Shown: one piece after another, positions 35,101 to 44,284 of the stretch | How the letters are laid out: every line of letters begins with the position of its first letter | Position numbering within the stretch: position 1 is the stretch's first letter | Assembly: GCA_012960755.1 (NCBI GenBank) | Contig: DUAT01000094.1 | Location: 186,001 to 250,000, forward strand | DNA: 64,000 nt | Reading direction: 5' to 3' | From: Gammaproteobacteria bacterium | GTDB lineage: Bacteria > Pseudomonadota > Gammaproteobacteria > Pseudomonadales > Azotimanducaceae_A | Notes under the pieces: model-generated | The model's database searches: none | What the model was told of the DNA's origin: nothing | What the model saw: only the letters and a program-made list of their open reading frames with translations | Program-made: the position numbers and the translations under genes

Positions 35101-37791
35101 TCAGGCGTCTTGCTTCCTATGCTCCAGCCGGAACGTTTTGATTGCAGCATCTACCTGCTGACAAAACTGAGCTCGCGTAAATGGTTTTGTCATCAGGCTC
35201 ATAGCTCCCTGGGAGATCAGGTCGGCCTGTTTGCTTAGATCATAGCCCGTCATGATCAGAACTTTTGCCCTGGGATCGATGGCTTTGATGGCCTGTAGAG
35301 TGTCGGCTCCGTTCATGACGGGCATAACCAGATCCAGCACGACGAGCGCGATATCTTTCTGGCGCCGGGCAAATACACGTACGCCCTCAGCGCCGTCAGC
35401 AGCAGTAATCACAGAGTAACCCGCTAGTTGCAGGGACTCCTGGATCATTGCTCGCATGCCCGATTCGTCATCTATTACCAGTACCATACCCGTACCTTTG
35501 ATGAGTTCACGGTTAGGCCCGGGTCCCACAGCCGGTGTGGCCTTTATTGAAGGTATGTAGATATTGAAGCAACTGCCGTTGTTAACTTCTGACTTAACTG
35601 TCAAACCACCCTTGTGGGATTTCACTGTGCCATATACCGAAGATAAGCCGAGACCGGTGCCTTTGCCGACTTCCCTGCTGGTGAAAAAGGGCATTAGAAT
35701 ATTCTCGTGCAAGTGCTTCGGGATGCCATGGCCCGTGTCCCTGAAACTTAGACGAATGTAGTCTCCGGCCTGCAGGTCTGGTTCGATTTGTTGACAAGCG
35801 GTTTCATCAAAACGAATGTGATCAATTTCAATGTTTAGCACACCACCATCCAACATGGCATCGCGAGCGTTTAAACAGAGGCTGAGAATCGCATTTTCCA
35901 GTTGGGACTTATCACCCATGACCATGTATTTCTTGTTAGACCTGGAGAAATTGACGGTGATTCTCGGATCGATCGTTTTTACAAAGATAGACAGGGTATT
36001 GGCCATGCACTCGCTTAGATCAACTGGCTTGGTTTCCAGGGCGCTACTTCTTGAGAAAGCGAGCAGTTTTTCAGTTAAGTCCGAGACACGATTGGCGCTG
36101 GATATGATTTGTTTTGAGTAGCCATATCTTCGATCAGCTTCTTCAGTTTGATCACGTATAAGTTCTGCAAACCCCTGAATATTGCTAATCATGTTGTTAA
36201 AGCCAAGCGCAATGCCGCCCGCCAACTGTCCTACGGATTCAATCTTTTGCACCTGTACCAGTTGAGCCTCGAGAGAGCGACGTTCTTTTTCCATCTTTTT
36301 TGCCGCACTGGTATCTTTGATGACTACGAGCATGCAGGATTGGTTGTTGACCTCCAGGAGGTTCGTGGAAAGCAGTACTGGCAGTGTGGTACCATCCAGG
36401 ACCGGAAACTCTGTTTCGAATTCGCTAACTTCTTCACGGTGATTGAGCAGGCTAATAAACTTATGATAGTCGCGAAGAGGCTTCCAGCTATCCAGGTATT
36501 CCGGGTTGTCCGGCTTGTTCTGTTGATAACCCAACATATTAATGAAGGCAGGGTTTGAGTTAATGATGCGTTTGCCATTGATCAGAATCAGGGCAAGTCC
36601 ATCGGAGCAATTATGGAATACAGACGAAAATTTAGCTTCGCTATCCCTGATCGCGCAACGAAGCTCCAGTCCTTCGGTTATATCTTCCGAAAAACCATGA
36701 ATTCCTGTGACCTTGCCGAATGAATCTTTTACGATGTTGTTATGGTATCTAAGATATCGAATGCTGCCATCCTTGTGAAACAATTTTGATATGCCAGTAG
36801 TCTCCCCGGTCATGTTTAGGGTGGCTTTCAATCTGGTGGTGGCATCATTATGTAAATCCGGCACCACCAAATCGAGCAGATGATTCCTCATGGCTTCGTC
36901 TTTTGTAAAACCCAGTGCTTTCTCGGCAGCTTTGTTCCATCCCTTGATGTGACCATCAACTGTCCACTGCATATGGACAAGTGGAGTATCCTGTAGTTGT
37001 TGGTCGATTAGTTGTTCTGCCGCATGTAGTGCGGCTTCTGTTTCCTTCATATTTGAAAGATCCTGGCAAAGCACTTCGTAGCCGTCAGGACCATCACTTC
37101 TGGATACAGACAATTGCACCGGTATATTCATTCCGTTGAAATGAATCAGGCTTTCCAATTGAATGGTCTCAGCTGAATCGAGGCGCTGAATAGTCATCTG
37201 AATTGCTTCGCGTTCTCTCGGTTCTAAATAGGTTAGGAAATCCTGCTTTCTACCCCTGGTCTGTTCAGAATCCGTGAGCTTGTGCCAGGCGTCATTGCAC
37301 CAGAGAATTGTAAAGTCTTCAGCCAGTATCAGTGAGCTAAGCCCCATGTTTTCCATCAATCTCAACTGCGAATCGGGTGACAGGCGCTGACGGCGCAGGC
37401 CCAGGGAAATCACAACCATGAACCAGATTACAATTAGCGGGCCTAGTGCGAAGAATTCATACTGATTCAGATCACTGACCATCGAGATGGCAATTGTAAT
37501 AGCAGACAAGCAGAGGGTGAATTGAATGATCCACGTGGTGGAATTTGAAAATGTTGCTGCGAAGACCAACAAGACAAGTAGCACGGGTGGTAGGTGGCCG
37601 AAGTCAAGATTGCCCAGCGTAACCTGCCACTCCACCAATCCAAACGCACAGGCAATGATCAGCAAAGCTATATGGGGTGCCGCCCAAACAGGTTCGCTAT
37701 CTTTTTTCCGACTAGCGTTCATTATTCTTGGATGTCGATGACGTTTTACGTCAAGACCTGAGGATGATGATTGAATCACATTGCTAACCAA
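35101..37791 (-). CDS. PAS-rich hybrid sensor protein with response-regulator domain and a degenerate H-box
   Basis: About 896 residues: a membrane region (about 38-130), three PAS-like segments (about 145-245, 255-372 and 385-500), a kinase core and a C-terminal receiver. The ATPase parts look intact (NARDAML N-box, SFRDTGHGIP, GKGTGLGLSS), and the receiver has VLVIDDESG and the acceptor Asp in VVLDLVMP. The H-box, however, reads GGIALGFNN where the family has GGIAHDFNN: the phospho-accepting His is Leu529 and the next Asp is Gly. Autophosphorylation at the usual site should be impossible. The first start codon is TTG; ATG 37722 is a good alternative. Confidence 0.85.
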   Translation of the reverse strand: MVSNVIQSSSSGLDVKRHRHPRIMNASRKKDSEPVWAAPHIALLIIACAFGLVEWQVTLGNLDFGHLPPVLLVLLVFAATFSNSTTWIIQFTLCLSAITIAISMVSDLNQYEFFALGPLIVIWFMVVISLGLRRQRLSPDSQLRLMENMGLSSLILAEDFTILWCNDAWHKLTDSEQTRGRKQDFLTYLEPREREAIQMTIQRLDSAETIQLESLIHFNGMNIPVQLSVSRSDGPDGYEVLCQDLSNMKETEAALHAAEQLIDQQLQDTPLVHMQWTVDGHIKGWNKAAEKALGFTKDEAMRNHLLDLVVPDLHNDATTRLKATLNMTGETTGISKLFHKDGSIRYLRYHNNIVKDSFGKVTGIHGFSEDITEGLELRCAIRDSEAKFSSVFHNCSDGLALILINGKRIINSNPAFINMLGYQQNKPDNPEYLDSWKPLRDYHKFISLLNHREEVSEFETEFPVLDGTTLPVLLSTNLLEVNNQSCMLVVIKDTSAAKKMEKERRSLEAQLVQVQKIESVGQLAGGIALGFNNMISNIQGFAELIRDQTEEADRRYGYSKQIISSANRVSDLTEKLLAFSRSSALETKPVDLSECMANTLSIFVKTIDPRITVNFSRSNKKYMVMGDKSQLENAILSLCLNARDAMLDGGVLNIEIDHIRFDETACQQIEPDLQAGDYIRLSFRDTGHGIPKHLHENILMPFFTSREVGKGTGLGLSSVYGTVKSHKGGLTVKSEVNNGSCFNIYIPSIKATPAVGPGPNRELIKGTGMVLVIDDESGMRAMIQESLQLAGYSVITAADGAEGVRVFARRQKDIALVVLDLVMPVMNGADTLQAIKAIDPRAKVLIMTGYDLSKQADLISQGAMSLMTKPFTRAQFCQQVDAAIKTFRLEHRKQDA

Positions 37792-37812
37792 TTATCCATG
37801 TAAGGAATATAC

Positions 37813-37900
37813 TTAGGGAAACTCTGATTGAGTACATGCCGACCTTGATTGAGTACATACCGACCTTAATCAGAGATTTCTTACCATCGAGGTTCCCTAA
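37813..37900. repeat. Inverted-repeat (MITE-like) element, copy 2
   Basis: The ends TTAGGGAA (37813-37820) and TTCCCTAA (37893-37900) are exact inverted copies, and CTCTGATT (37822-37829) pairs with AATCAGAG (37868-37875). Between them is a 21-base unit repeated twice with one difference (37826-37846 and 37847-37867; key part GAGTACATRCCGACCTT). Two stretches of 20 and 12 bases are identical to the element at 18961-19122. Confidence 0.6.
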
Positions 37901-37920
37901 AGAGGGTCTGGCCCGTTGAT

Positions 37921-40900
37921 CTAGCCTGGAGGCGTCACCGGCGTTAGTTGCGCCCTGGTGAAACTTAGATCATTCAAAATAACGTACAGGCATGGAATGA
38001 GTATCAGGGTGATTACGGTTGCGAACAGGATGCCAAAGCCCAGTGATACGGCCATAGGGATGACCATTTGAGCGGAAAAGCTGGTTTCGAGCAGAATCGG
38101 TAACAACCCGAAAAATGTTGTCAATGATGTCAGCATGATTGCCCTGAACCTTTCTGTACCGGCCTTAACGGCTGCTTCTGGAATAGCCATGCCATCCTCA
38201 ACGGACTCGTTGACAAAGTGCACCATGATAATGCTGTCGTTCACCACCACACCGGCTAGTGCAACGATGCCAAACAATGACAGGGCACTGAAGTCGATAC
38301 CTACGATGATATGGCCAAACAACGCACCTATCATGCCGAAGGGGATGACACCCATAATAATCAAGGGTTGGAGATAGGATTTCAGAGGAATCGCCATCAA
38401 GGCGTAAATGCCGAACAATGCCAGAACAGTGGTATAGATGATCCTTTCCAGCATTTCGCTCTGTTCCAGGCTCGCGCCTCCCAGTTCAATTCTGACAGAA
38501 GAGTATTGTTCTCGTAAGGTGACAGCGAATTCACCGCGCATCACGTCCTTGACGACTTCTCCTGGAGGTATGATTGTTCTCTCAACATTTGCAGAGACCC
38601 GGACAGACCTTTTTCCCCAGGTTCGGGTAATAGTTGAGGGGCTGGTACGTTCCTCTACATTAGCAACCACAGTGAACGGAACCTCGTCCCCTTCCTCAGT
38701 TCGAATTAACATGGCATCGAGGTTGCCGCGAGACTCCCTTTCGGTCTTGGGGTATCGCACCATGACTTTCACTTCTTCGCGACCCCTCTGAATACGTTGC
38801 GCTTCGACCCCGTAAAACGCCCCACGGACCTGATTTGCAAGGTCACTCAGGGTGAGACCCAGCGCTTCAGCGGAGGGCTTAATCTTCAGGTTAATCTCGG
38901 GAATACTGCCTTTGTTGGAGTTATTAATATCATAAACCCCGGCATAGCCCCTGAGTGTCTGCTCCAGCAAATCTGAAGCACCCTTGAGTTCGCCACGATT
39001 CTGGCTGACCAGTTTAAAACCGATATCATAACCATGACCGTGGCTTTTTTCTGAGCCCGATATTTCCATGGTTTTGGTTCCCGCGATATCACCAATACTG
39101 TTTCGCCATTCCCTGGCAATTGATTCGGCATCCCGGGAAGAACCTTCCTCCCGCTTGAGCTCTACCATGATCGTGCCGTTGGTATTGGAAGTAAATGCGG
39201 CGTAGTTGAGAAGGAACTTGTCTTTTTCGTTCCTTGCGTCATCGAGTTTCACCAGCGCTTCAGACATCACCTTGACGACTTTAACGGCTTGCTCAGGGGA
39301 AGAACCTTCAATTAACTCTACCTGCGCCCGCATGTAATCTGACGCCATATTAGGAAAAAACACCGTCTTCACATAGGGCCCCATAACGAATCCAACTGCG
39401 AGAATCAGCATCGCAATGAAAATAGCTATGGTAATGTAACGTTGTTCGATGGCCCGCAGCAGAAGTGGCTTGTAGTGATCGTGCACAACAGAATGGAGCC
39501 CCGCTGCGAATCGGGTCTGGAATCGTCGCAAAGGATTGAACATGGCGACTTTATCGGTCGGCAGCGGTTTCATGCTTGCAAGGTGCGCTGGCAGGATCAG
39601 CTTGGATTCAATTATCGAAAACAGCAGACAGAGAATAACCACCAGTCCAATGGCGGCAGGCATCGCCCCGAAAGTACCCGGGACCAGCATTAATGGAATA
39701 AACGTGACAATGGTAGTCAGTACACCAAACGTGGCTGGCGTTGCCACGCGTTTTGCCCCACGAATTACATTATCTATATTATGGCCATCCTGCTCAGTGG
39801 TGCTCTGGACGCTTTCGCCAATAATTATCGCGTCGTCCACGACAATCCCCAGCACCAGGATAAAACCAAACAGACTGACCAGGTTGATGGAGCCACCACT
39901 GATGGGCAATAAAGCGAAGGCACCCAGGAATGCGATGGGCATACCTAACATGACCCAGAAAGCGAGTTGAAGTCTCAGGAAAATGCCCAGTACAATCAGG
40001 ACCAGGATCACGCCGAAAAACATATTGGACAACATCATACCCATGGTACTGCTGAGATATGTCGTACTATCAAGCCATGTCTGTATTTCAATACCTGCAG
40101 GCAAGGTAGTCTGTCGATGTTTGACGAATTCTGTCACTTCCTCGGAGATGTCAATCTGGTTCTGGTCCCCTACGGCATAAATGGAAATACCGATGCTGGG
40201 TCGGCCATTGAACAGCGCGTGAAAGGCTTGCTCAACAAATCCGTCTGATACCGTTGCAATGTCCCCGAGGGTCAGTCGCGTGCCATCGCCCTGCGATATC
40301 AGAACGATGCTTTCAAACTGCCGGCGCTCATAAGCCTGCCCTTCGGTGCGCAGCAGGATATCACCGGAGTCGGTTTTGATTGTACCCGCAGGCAAGTCCA
40401 AAGATGATCGCCTGATCGCCTGGGCGACCTCATCCAGCGTGAGTCCATATTGTCTTAGTTTAGCTTCTTTGAGTTCGATACTGATCTCATAGGATCGGGC
40501 GCCCTTGGTTTCTGCCTTGGTGACACTGGGTAGGCTGAGTATTTCGTCCCGGACCGTGTTCGCGAGATTCTTCATGGACTTTTCGGTCAGGTCACCGGAA
40601 ATCTGGACGTTTATCGCTCCCATTTGGTGTTTATTGCGAAAGATGCTGGGTTTCTCGGTTGACTCAGGCAGGCTGGCGATTCGGTCGACTGCCATTTTCA
40701 CTTCGTCCATCACGATCTGAATATCGTAACCGGTTTCAAGCTCAAGCTGTACGCTAGCCATGCCCTGGCGTGAGAAGGAACGCAAATCGCTGATTCCCTC
40801 GATATCACGGATTGCTTCTTCGACCCGAGACACGACACCGGACTCGACTTCACCCGGTGATGCACCGGGAAAAGGTACATTGATGGTGATGCGATCAGCC

Positions 40901-41043
40901 TCGAGGTCAGGCATTATCTGGGTTCGGATGGTGAGAGCCGACGCCAGCCCGGTGAGGATGATGATGATCATTAGCAGGTTAGCGGCTACATGATTGCGCG
41001 CAAACCAGGCTATGATGCCTTTGTGGGTATCAATTGTCTGCAT
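37921..41043 (-). CDS. RND-family efflux pump inner-membrane transporter (AcrB/MexB type)
   Basis: A 1040-residue RND permease. The N-terminal FARNHVAANLLMIIIILTGLA and the doubled six-helix topology (helices about 340-490 and 870-1010) are typical, as are DDAIIIGESV and VVNDSIIMVHFVNE in the helices carrying the proton relay. It belongs to the broad multidrug or lipid-like RND group rather than the heavy-metal group. It follows the membrane-fusion gene with a 14-base overlap. No outer-membrane TolC-type gene adjoins, so the pump probably uses a shared one. Confidence 0.9.
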   Translation of the reverse strand: MQTIDTHKGIIAWFARNHVAANLLMIIIILTGLASALTIRTQIMPDLEADRITINVPFPGASPGEVESGVVSRVEEAIRDIEGISDLRSFSRQGMASVQLELETGYDIQIVMDEVKMAVDRIASLPESTEKPSIFRNKHQMGAINVQISGDLTEKSMKNLANTVRDEILSLPSVTKAETKGARSYEISIELKEAKLRQYGLTLDEVAQAIRRSSLDLPAGTIKTDSGDILLRTEGQAYERRQFESIVLISQGDGTRLTLGDIATVSDGFVEQAFHALFNGRPSIGISIYAVGDQNQIDISEEVTEFVKHRQTTLPAGIEIQTWLDSTTYLSSTMGMMLSNMFFGVILVLIVLGIFLRLQLAFWVMLGMPIAFLGAFALLPISGGSINLVSLFGFILVLGIVVDDAIIIGESVQSTTEQDGHNIDNVIRGAKRVATPATFGVLTTIVTFIPLMLVPGTFGAMPAAIGLVVILCLLFSIIESKLILPAHLASMKPLPTDKVAMFNPLRRFQTRFAAGLHSVVHDHYKPLLLRAIEQRYITIAIFIAMLILAVGFVMGPYVKTVFFPNMASDYMRAQVELIEGSSPEQAVKVVKVMSEALVKLDDARNEKDKFLLNYAAFTSNTNGTIMVELKREEGSSRDAESIAREWRNSIGDIAGTKTMEISGSEKSHGHGYDIGFKLVSQNRGELKGASDLLEQTLRGYAGVYDINNSNKGSIPEINLKIKPSAEALGLTLSDLANQVRGAFYGVEAQRIQRGREEVKVMVRYPKTERESRGNLDAMLIRTEEGDEVPFTVVANVEERTSPSTITRTWGKRSVRVSANVERTIIPPGEVVKDVMRGEFAVTLREQYSSVRIELGGASLEQSEMLERIIYTTVLALFGIYALMAIPLKSYLQPLIIMGVIPFGMIGALFGHIIVGIDFSALSLFGIVALAGVVVNDSIIMVHFVNESVEDGMAIPEAAVKAGTERFRAIMLTSLTTFFGLLPILLETSFSAQMVIPMAVSLGFGILFATVITLILIPCLYVILNDLSFTRAQLTPVTPPG

Positions 41044-42229
41044 TGGCAGATAGCCTCGATGCCAGTTGCATGGGTTTCCCGTGTCTTACCAGCGTACCGG
41101 GCAGCGGGTTATCCAGGGCAGTGATACATATCAGGTCGCCAGCATTCAGCCCACCATTAATATAAACAGAATGTTCGTCACTTCGAAGCAGTGTTACGGT
41201 TTTCAGCTTCAACTCGCTGTTCACACCCACGGTCCAGACAGAATTAGCGTCCTGCAAAACAGATCGCGGTAGTTTGATGATATTTTCAGCGGTAAAGCCC
41301 GCGATACTTGCCTCGACAAAAGTGCCGATACGAAGTGGCGAGGGCCATTTTGGTCCCTGTTGATTATAAGGGTCAGTTATCTGCGCGACGACATAAAGAA
41401 CCCTGCTGCGTTCATCGAAAACGCCCTCAGTACGAACGATTTGTCCTTTCCATAGGTTACGGGTGCCACCAATCTCGGCGGACAGGAGAACCTCAGGTCG
41501 TGACGCCGGGTCATGCAGATCGGCCAGGTTCAGGTAGGGTAACTCCCGGTCTGGTAGTGGTAATCGAATCTCAGCTACATCGACGGCAAAGGTGAGTGCC
41601 AATGGCGTGCCAGCCGCGACATACTGACCCACATCGGCACGTTTTTGCCTCACCAGTCCATCGTAGGGCGCTCGTATCACCGTTCGGTCAAGGTCACCTT
41701 CTCGCTTGTCGAGTTCAGCCTGGGAAAAATCCAGATTGGCAATTGCTTCGGCCAGTTGTGGTTTTCGCAAGGCCAGGTCACTTGCCGCCTTGCTGGATGA
41801 CAATAGCGATTTTGCCCGTTGCCAGTCTGCTTCGGCATAGTCGGCAAGCCCTGCTTCTCTCGTTACCATGGTCCTGGCGGAGGCAACGCTGGCTTGTGCC
41901 CGTTTTAGTTCGGCACGATAGTTTCGGTCATCGATGCGGATCATGACGTCGCCCTTGGAAAAGAAACCACCTGCAACAAACGCCGGTGAGACCTCGGTAA
42001 TAATCCCCGAAACTTCGGAGATCAGTGTGGTTTCTGTCCTGGGTGTCACCGTGCCCTGGGCGCTCACTCTGATTTTTTCGGTACTGATTTTAGCCTCGAT
42101 AACGTCCACCAGCATCACTGGCGGAGGGGCTGGTACAGAATCAGGCACGGATTGTTGCGCGGACATCCAGATCGCGACCGCGATACTTGCAAAGATGATG
42201 ATGGCAGGAAGGACTATCTTGTTAAGCAT
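41030..42229 (-). CDS. RND efflux periplasmic adaptor (HlyD/MFP family)
   Basis: A roughly 399-residue adaptor with an N-terminal membrane anchor (about residues 4-24). The lipoyl-like half motifs are SAQGTVTPRTETTLISEVSGII and DRTVIRAPYDGLVRQKRADVGQ, with a helical hairpin between them. It overlaps the downstream RND gene by 14 bases, so the two are coupled. ATG 42229 is preferred to the TTG three codons upstream. Confidence 0.9.
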   Translation of the reverse strand: MLNKIVLPAIIIFASIAVAIWMSAQQSVPDSVPAPPPVMLVDVIEAKISTEKIRVSAQGTVTPRTETTLISEVSGIITEVSPAFVAGGFFSKGDVMIRIDDRNYRAELKRAQASVASARTMVTREAGLADYAEADWQRAKSLLSSSKAASDLALRKPQLAEAIANLDFSQAELDKREGDLDRTVIRAPYDGLVRQKRADVGQYVAAGTPLALTFAVDVAEIRLPLPDRELPYLNLADLHDPASRPEVLLSAEIGGTRNLWKGQIVRTEGVFDERSRVLYVVAQITDPYNQQGPKWPSPLRIGTFVEASIAGFTAENIIKLPRSVLQDANSVWTVGVNSELKLKTVTLLRSDEHSVYINGGLNAGDLICITALDNPLPGTLVRHGKPMQLASRLSANADN

Positions 42230-42392
42230 AACGATCAATCACTGTACTGGAATACCGGTGTTTACCTGTGTAAATAGCTGATAGTAGCGCGTTTTCAGCA
42301 TTGCAGTAAGTCTTACGGCCACAGACCTGGAACCCGTCGTAATTTGAATCACTTCTACGGGGATAAGGATGCCACGGCGGCAGTTCAGCCGT

Positions 42393-43211
42393 TCACCAGG
42401 TGGTAACGCCGACAAGCTTTTCTCCCAATGTGGTCAAACTGGCGGGCGCACCGGGTTCTGGTATGAGCTGGTGGCTGATTCTCTGACGAATCGCCCACTC
42501 AGGCGGCGCCTTGGTTTGCCATTCGTTGATGCGTTGTTGCCTTTCTGACCCCGATGATGAATCCGGTTGCATGCTGACATACTGGACGAACCGATGCTGG
42601 TCGGAAAAATTCAGGTGGCTCGTGTGGGGCATTAATCGATTCCATAAGACCAGGCTACCTGCTTTGCCACCCACCGGTATCAGGTCATTATCTTCAAACA
42701 CAGGCTGGTTGCGGTTCTCATCGTTTTGGTGCTTTTCACGGTAGTCCTTAATACTTTGGAATATCGAAGGCACACACGCAAATGCGCCCTGGTCCTCACC
42801 GGTATCGGTTAAATAGACAAGACCTTGCAGGCTAAGTCCCGAAATACGCCACGGATCACAATCCCAATGCACTGCGGACTCAGACCAGTTTGATATGGCT
42901 GCTGAAGCAGGGGGTTTGTAGGAAACACGATCCATGCTTACCCAGAGTTTTTCTGTATTGTATATCTCTGCAAAAATCTCGTGCAGCAGTGGCAGTTGGC
43001 GAACATCCCACAACGCCTGGTGGTGGTGTAGTGGCACTATCCCGTGACCCGAAAACGTTGGTTGGTACCAGGTTGCCTTGTCGTCCAGGCTGATATTCGA
43101 AAATTCAATGATCGCGTCAATGACATTGGCGCGTAAACGCTCGGGCACAACATCAGGAACAACGAGGAGACCGTTAGATCGGAATTCCTGAATTTGTGCT
43201 GGGCTTAGCAT
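42393..43211 (-). CDS. Phytanoyl-CoA dioxygenase (PhyH) family protein 2
   Basis: A 272-residue Fe(II)/2-oxoglutarate oxygenase. The HxD pair is in SAVHWDCDPW and the distal His in LMPHTSHLN, with Arg in DQHRFVQYVS for 2-oxoglutarate. Its start lies within the last codons of the lactonase gene (7-base overlap), so it ends a three-gene operon of WD40 protein, lactonase and PhyH. It is unlike the PhyH genes at 25294 and 55616 in sequence and length. Confidence 0.88.
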   Translation of the reverse strand: MLSPAQIQEFRSNGLLVVPDVVPERLRANVIDAIIEFSNISLDDKATWYQPTFSGHGIVPLHHHQALWDVRQLPLLHEIFAEIYNTEKLWVSMDRVSYKPPASAAISNWSESAVHWDCDPWRISGLSLQGLVYLTDTGEDQGAFACVPSIFQSIKDYREKHQNDENRNQPVFEDNDLIPVGGKAGSLVLWNRLMPHTSHLNFSDQHRFVQYVSMQPDSSSGSERQQRINEWQTKAPPEWAIRQRISHQLIPEPGAPASLTTLGEKLVGVTTW

Positions 43212-44284
43212 CGGTTAGGGATAGGCATAGGCAACAGGAAGACCGGTGACGGTACCTCGAACTGGTTTCCGGTCTCGGTCAGCAACCCGGTTGATGAATC
43301 CCGCTTGAAAACAACCACGTTGTTCGTATCCCGATTGGCAACCAACATAAACTCCTGATCCGGTGAAAAAGTAAAGTGCCTGGGATGTCTCCCCAGGGTT
43401 GGCTGGAACTGTACCTGTTCGAGTTTACCTTGCAAACCGATTTTAAATACCACAATGCTGTCGTGCCCCCGATTGCTTGCATAAAGATATTTCCCATCCC
43501 TTGAGGCTTCGATATGCGCGCCATCATTGGGGCTGGAATAAGTATCGGGCAAACTCGAGTGGGTGTGAAGCACTTTTAGTTGTCCTCCAACATCCACCCT
43601 GAAAGAAATAACGGTGTTATCCAACTCGTTGAGTAAATAGCCAAAGCCGCCGGAAAAACAAAAATGCCTTGGGCCAGCACCAGCTTTCAGGCTAATTGCA
43701 TGACTTGCCTGGGAGCCAACCTGGCCGGTGTCGTCTACCGGGTATTGTATGACCTGGTCGGTGCCAAGGTCAGCGACGTAGACAAATTCACCAGAGGGGC
43801 CAAATGTGGTTGAGTGTACGTGAGCCCCGGTCTGTCGCGTCGGGTTGATCCCCATGCCCTTGTGCTGCACAGCGCTGACGAACTCACCTAGAGAACCGTC
43901 GGCCGAAATTGGGAATGAGGTGAAACTACCTCCTGAGTAGTTTGCCACCAGCAAACACTTGCCTTGTGCTGATATTGACAGGTGGCAGGGGTCTGCCCCC
44001 AGGGAAGGTCGTTGGTTGAGGACTTCCAGTCTGCCGTTTTCAGAGGAAAAAGCGCTGACCGCACCGCTGTCTGAACGACTGTTCGAGCTGGTGAAATCGG
44101 CGACCTCGTTAACGGCGAATACTACGTCCAGGTAGGGATGCTGAATAAGAAACGATGGATTGTCGATACCTCTGTTAACAGCCATCAGGGTTATATTATC
44201 CCCTTCACCAGAGATGGAATAAGCGTAAACACCTTCCGATGACGTCTTTCGGGTGTAAGTCCCAATAAGTAACTCGTAGGTCAT
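43205..44284 (-). CDS. Lactonase-family beta-propeller protein (6-phosphogluconolactonase YbhE type)
   Basis: A 359-residue seven-bladed propeller of the lactonase family: starts YELLIGTYTRKTSSEGVYAY and shows recurring blades with GADPCHLSIS, GAHVHSTTFGPSG, GAGPRHFCFS, and GRHPRHFTFSPDQ. Such proteins hydrolyse 6-phosphogluconolactone or related lactones, but many members have other roles. Its start abuts the stop of the WD40 gene and it overlaps the PhyH gene. No signal peptide, so cytoplasmic. Confidence 0.88.
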   Translation of the reverse strand: MTYELLIGTYTRKTSSEGVYAYSISGEGDNITLMAVNRGIDNPSFLIQHPYLDVVFAVNEVADFTSSNSRSDSGAVSAFSSENGRLEVLNQRPSLGADPCHLSISAQGKCLLVANYSGGSFTSFPISADGSLGEFVSAVQHKGMGINPTRQTGAHVHSTTFGPSGEFVYVADLGTDQVIQYPVDDTGQVGSQASHAISLKAGAGPRHFCFSGGFGYLLNELDNTVISFRVDVGGQLKVLHTHSSLPDTYSSPNDGAHIEASRDGKYLYASNRGHDSIVVFKIGLQGKLEQVQFQPTLGRHPRHFTFSPDQEFMLVANRDTNNVVVFKRDSSTGLLTETGNQFEVPSPVFLLPMPIPNRC

